Positions 61,268 to 64,000 of a DNA stretch of 64,000 nucleotides are shown piece after piece. Below the pieces are notes generated by a model, which was not told where the DNA came from, did not search any database, and was given only the letters and a program-made list of their open reading frames with translations. The DNA lies in the NCBI RefSeq assembly GCF_002920575.1, contig NZ_PQSQ01000002.1:1-64000 (forward strand), read 5' to 3'. How positions within the stretch are numbered: position 1 is the first letter of the stretch; every line of letters begins with the position of its first letter. Source of the DNA: Streptomyces sp. Ru73. Lineage in GTDB: Bacteria; Actinomycetota; Actinomycetes; Streptomycetales; Streptomycetaceae. A program made the translations under genes and the position numbers.

Positions 61268-62662
61268 TCAGAGGCCGATCTCGGCCTCGAACTCGGCGGC
61301 CTCCAGGATCTGCTTGACCGTGATCAGGTAGCGGGCGGCGTCCGCGCCGTCCACCAGACGGTGGTCGTAGGAGAGCGACAGGTACGTCATGTGACGGACC
61401 GCGACGGTCTCGCCCAGCTCCGGGTGGTCCACGACCACCGGACGCTTGACGGTGGCACCGATGCCCAGGATGGCGACCTGGTTCGGCGGCACGATGACCG
61501 TGTCGAACAGCGCACCGCGCGAACCGGTGTTGCTGATGGTGAAGGACGCACCCGACAGGTCGTCCGGGCTGACCCTGCTCTCGCGGACCTTGCCGGCCAG
61601 CTCGGCGGTCTTCTTCGCGATGCCCGCGATGTTGAGGTCACCGGCGCCCTTGATGACCGGGGTCATCAGGCCCTTCTCGTTGTCCACCGCGATTCCGACG
61701 TTCTCGGAGTCGAAGTAGGTGATGGTGCCCTCGTCCTCGTTGATCCGGGCGTTGATGACCGGGTGGGCCTTCAGCGCCTGGACGGCCGCCTTGACGAAGA
61801 ACGGCATCGGGGACAGCTTCACGCCCTCACGCGCTGCGAAGGCGTCCTTGGCCTTGTTGCGCATCCGCATGATCTTGGTGACGTCCACCTCGACCACGGA
61901 GGTCAGCTGCGCCTGGCCGTGCAGGGCCTTCATCAGGTTGTCGCCGATGACCTTGCGCATCCGCGGCATCTTGACGGTGCGGCCACGCAATGCGGGCCCG
62001 TCCTCGACCGCAGTCGACGATGCGTCAGGAACGGTGGCGGGAGCGGCTGTGACGGCGTCACCGGCCGCCGGGAACCGCCCCTCGGCCGCCGCCAGGACGT
62101 CCTCCTTGCGGATGCGGCCGCCGACACCGGTGCCTTGCACCGTCGTCAGGTCCACCCCGTGCTGCCGGGCCAGCCTGCGGACGAGTGGGGTGACGTAGGC
62201 GCCGTCGGGCACACCGGCGTAGGCGCCGTCGGGCTCGCCGGCCGGGACGGCAGGGGCGGGCTGCGCGACCGGGGCGGCGGGCGCCGGCGCTGCGGGCGCC
62301 GGCGCTGCGGGCGCCTCAACCGGAGCAGGGGCAGGGGCGGGAGTCGGAGCAGCAGGTGCTTCGCCCGGTGCCGGCGCCGCTGCCGCAGCCGGTGCCGGTG
62401 CCGGTGCCGGAGCCCCAGCCGCACCCGGCTCACCGATGACCGCGAGCCGGCCCCCCACTTCCGCCGTCTCGTCCTCCTTCACCAGGATCTCCAGCAGCGT
62501 GCCGGAGGCCGGGGCCGGGATTTCCGTGTCGACCTTGTCCGTCGACACCTCCAGCAGCGGCTCCTCGGCCTCGACCGCCTCGCCGACCTCCTTCAGCCAG
62601 CGGGTGATGACGCCCTCGGTGACGCTCTCGCCCAGTGCGGGCAGTACGACGTCCGTGCTCAC
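61268..62662 (-). CDS. sucB: Dihydrolipoamide acyltransferase (E2) of a 2-oxoacid dehydrogenase
   Basis: A 464-residue E2. One lipoyl domain (1-80) with the lipoylated K43 in VSTDKVDTEIPAP. A long Ala/Pro linker (about 85-155). The E1/E3-binding domain (about 160-200: VTPLVRRLARQHGVDLTTVQ). The catalytic acyltransferase domain ends with LSYDHRLVDGADAARYL, holding the active-site His and Asp. Streptomyces often labels this gene sucB, although the enzyme next to an AceE-type E1 serves pyruvate dehydrogenase. GTG at 62662 is two bases after the aceE stop. Confidence 0.93.
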   Translation of the reverse strand: MSTDVVLPALGESVTEGVITRWLKEVGEAVEAEEPLLEVSTDKVDTEIPAPASGTLLEILVKEDETAEVGGRLAVIGEPGAAGAPAPAPAPAAAAAPAPGEAPAAPTPAPAPAPVEAPAAPAPAAPAPAAPVAQPAPAVPAGEPDGAYAGVPDGAYVTPLVRRLARQHGVDLTTVQGTGVGGRIRKEDVLAAAEGRFPAAGDAVTAAPATVPDASSTAVEDGPALRGRTVKMPRMRKVIGDNLMKALHGQAQLTSVVEVDVTKIMRMRNKAKDAFAAREGVKLSPMPFFVKAAVQALKAHPVINARINEDEGTITYFDSENVGIAVDNEKGLMTPVIKGAGDLNIAGIAKKTAELAGKVRESRVSPDDLSGASFTISNTGSRGALFDTVIVPPNQVAILGIGATVKRPVVVDHPELGETVAVRHMTYLSLSYDHRLVDGADAARYLITVKQILEAAEFEAEIGL

Positions 62663-62664
62663 CG

Positions 62665-64000
62665 TCAGCCCTCCAGCCCGTAACGCGCGGCGGCCTTGCG
62701 CACCGTCTCCGGCTTGACCTCGCCGCGGCGGGCCAGCGTGGCCAGCACCTTCACGGCGATCGACGGGGCGTCCACCCCGAAGTACCGGCGGACGTTCTCC
62801 CGGCTGTCCGAGAGGCCGAAGCCGTCGGTCCCGATGGAGACCCACTCCTGCTCGACCCAGGGGGCGATCTGGTCGGGCACCGCGCGCATCCAGTCGCTGA
62901 CCGCGACCACGGGCCCCGGCGCGTCGCTCAGCGCGCGGGTCACGTACGGCACCCGGTCCTCGCCCTTCAGGCGCGCGGCGTCGCACTCCAGAGCGTCGCG
63001 GCGCAGCTCCGTCCAGGACGGCGCCGACCAGACGTCGGCCGCCACGCCCCAGTCCTCGGCGAGCAGTTTCTGCGCTTCGAGCACCCAGTGGATGGCGGTG
63101 CCGGAGGCCAGCAACTGGAGCTTCGGGGCGTCGGGCGCCGCTTCCCCGGCCGCCTTGTACCGGTAGAGGCCCTTGAGGATGCCCTGCTCGTCCAGGCCCT
63201 CGGGCATGGGCGGCTGCACCTTGGTCTCGTTGTAGACCGTGAGGTAGTAGAAGACGTCCTCCGGGTCCTCGCCGTACATCCGGCGCAGGCCCTCCTTGAC
63301 GATCACCGCGACCTCGTAGGCGAAGGCGGGGTCGTACGAGACGGCGGCCGGGTTGGTGGAGGCGATGAGGTGCGAGTGGCCGTCGGCGTGCTGCAGGCCC
63401 TCGCCGGTCATCGTCGTACGGCCGGCGGTCGCGCCGATCACGAAACCGCGCCCGAGCTGGTCGCCCAGTGCCCAGAACTGGTCGGCGGTCCGCTGCCAGC
63501 CGAACATCGAGTAGAAGATGTAGAATGGGATCATCGGCTCGCCGTGCGTCGCGTACGAGGTCGCGGCCGCGGTCAGCGAGGCGAGCGAACCGGCTTCCGT
63601 GATCCCCTCGTTGAGGATCTGGCCGTTCTTGGCCTCCTTGTAATACAGGAGCTGGTCGCGGTCGACCGGGTCGTAGGTCTGGCCGAGCGGCGAGTAGATC
63701 CCGGCGGAGGGGAAGAGGGACTCCATGCCGAAGGTGCGGGCCTCGTCGGGGACGACGGGGACCCAGCGCTTGCCGGTCTCCTTGTCCCGCATCAGGTCCT
63801 TCACCAGGCGGACGAACGCCATGGTCGTGGCGATCTCCTGGCTGCCCGAGCCCTTCTTCAGCGCGTCGAAGGCCTTGTCGGCGGGCATCGGCAGCGGCTT
63901 GGGAGTCACCTTGCGGGCCGGTGCCGGGCCGCCGAGTGCGGCGCGCCGCTCCTTCAGGTACGCGACCTCGGGCGAGTCCGGGCCCGGGTGTGCGTACGGC
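62665..64000 (-). CDS. aceE: Pyruvate dehydrogenase E1, homodimeric AceE type (partial)
   Basis: The last about 445 codons; the N-terminal half lies beyond the window. It contains the mid and C-terminal transketolase-like parts: GMESLFPSAGIYSPLGQTYD, GEGLQHADGHSHLIASTNPA, VIGATAGRTTMTGEG and the ending WVSIGTDGFGLSDSRENVRR, FGVDAPSIAVKVLATLARRG. Decarboxylates pyruvate with thiamine diphosphate and passes the acetyl group to the E2 lipoyl domain. In operon with the E2 behind it. Confidence 0.96.
   Translation of the reverse strand, partial: PYAHPGPDSPEVAYLKERRAALGGPAPARKVTPKPLPMPADKAFDALKKGSGSQEIATTMAFVRLVKDLMRDKETGKRWVPVVPDEARTFGMESLFPSAGIYSPLGQTYDPVDRDQLLYYKEAKNGQILNEGITEAGSLASLTAAATSYATHGEPMIPFYIFYSMFGWQRTADQFWALGDQLGRGFVIGATAGRTTMTGEGLQHADGHSHLIASTNPAAVSYDPAFAYEVAVIVKEGLRRMYGEDPEDVFYYLTVYNETKVQPPMPEGLDEQGILKGLYRYKAAGEAAPDAPKLQLLASGTAIHWVLEAQKLLAEDWGVAADVWSAPSWTELRRDALECDAARLKGEDRVPYVTRALSDAPGPVVAVSDWMRAVPDQIAPWVEQEWVSIGTDGFGLSDSRENVRRYFGVDAPSIAVKVLATLARRGEVKPETVRKAAARYGLEG

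Overview
The window looks like a stretch of a Streptomyces (or close relative) chromosome. The DNA is very GC-rich, with G or C at most third codon positions. GTG and TTG starts are common, neighbouring genes often overlap by 4 bases (ATGA/GTGA), and the families are typical of streptomycetes: NarL-type two-component proteins, LacI-ABC sugar operons without an ATPase gene, MEDS-STAS/RsbW-like pairs, DUF4097 proteins, and an AceE with an adjacent E2. All calls come from reading the sequence and from family knowledge; no search was run. I saw no rRNA, tRNA, CRISPR array or intact insertion sequence.

Layout. 1-5.8 kb: the C-terminus of a ferredoxin reductase with a frameshift, a DinB protein, an orphan response regulator, an ArsR regulator, a VanZ protein, a KhtTU-like cation/proton antiporter pair, and an SRPBCC gene broken by one extra base. 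6.1-12.6 kb: a sugar operon (LacI, lipoprotein, two permeases, GH31 alpha-xylosidase) with matching LacI-type operators, probably for xyloglucan-derived oligosaccharides. 12.7-17.7 kb: an orphan sensor kinase and two unrelated membrane proteins that share a C-terminal transthyretin-like domain. 17.7-23.1 kb: serine deaminase, an FAD reductase and a Rieske ferredoxin in one operon, plus an MFS importer. Four promoter-like sites here share one design, and two of them lead only to tiny or doubtful ORFs. 23.2-28.7 kb: a STAS/ATPase regulatory pair, an Old Yellow Enzyme, TetR, a 3-hydroxyacyl-CoA dehydrogenase, and a divergent acetoacetate decarboxylase.

28.7-30.0 kb is a less GC-rich islet. It holds a small His/Cys/Pro-rich peptide gene with a leader-like N-terminus, a strong hairpin, and the first part of a gene that recalls PqqD-like or site-2-protease proteins. 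That gene is cut off and joined to the tail of something else, so it reads as the wreck of a peptide-modification locus. 30.1-40.5 kb: hydrolase, glutamate decarboxylase, two Imm5-like proteins with a double-HTH MerR regulator, an alcohol dehydrogenase relic, and an efflux/resistance group (MarR-GNAT fusion, MFS-TetR, MFS, macrolide-type glycosyltransferase). 40.7-44.1 kb: membrane acyltransferase, BlaI-type repressor, glycosyltransferase with a small partner.

44.4-48.6 kb: an arginine/ornithine module (AsnC regulator, dimethylargininase-like hydrolase, ornithine aminotransferase, stand-alone ArgJ). 48.7-58.5 kb: BNR-repeat protein, uracil-DNA glycosylase, LURP-one protein, sugar kinase, CbiX-like protein, methyltransferase, lactonase, FUSC protein. 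58.8-61.1 kb: two DUF4097 proteins and a ribbon-helix-helix/HicB-like protein with its own palindromic operators. 61.3-64 kb: the E2 of a 2-oxoacid dehydrogenase behind aceE, which runs off the right end.

The regulatory links are the most useful part. One near-identical 23-bp operator occurs at the ArsR gene (2.7 kb) and the Old Yellow Enzyme gene (26 kb). LacI sites are shared by the regulator and the transporter. The TGTTGCG promoters tie the ferredoxin-SdaA operon to the MFS importer.
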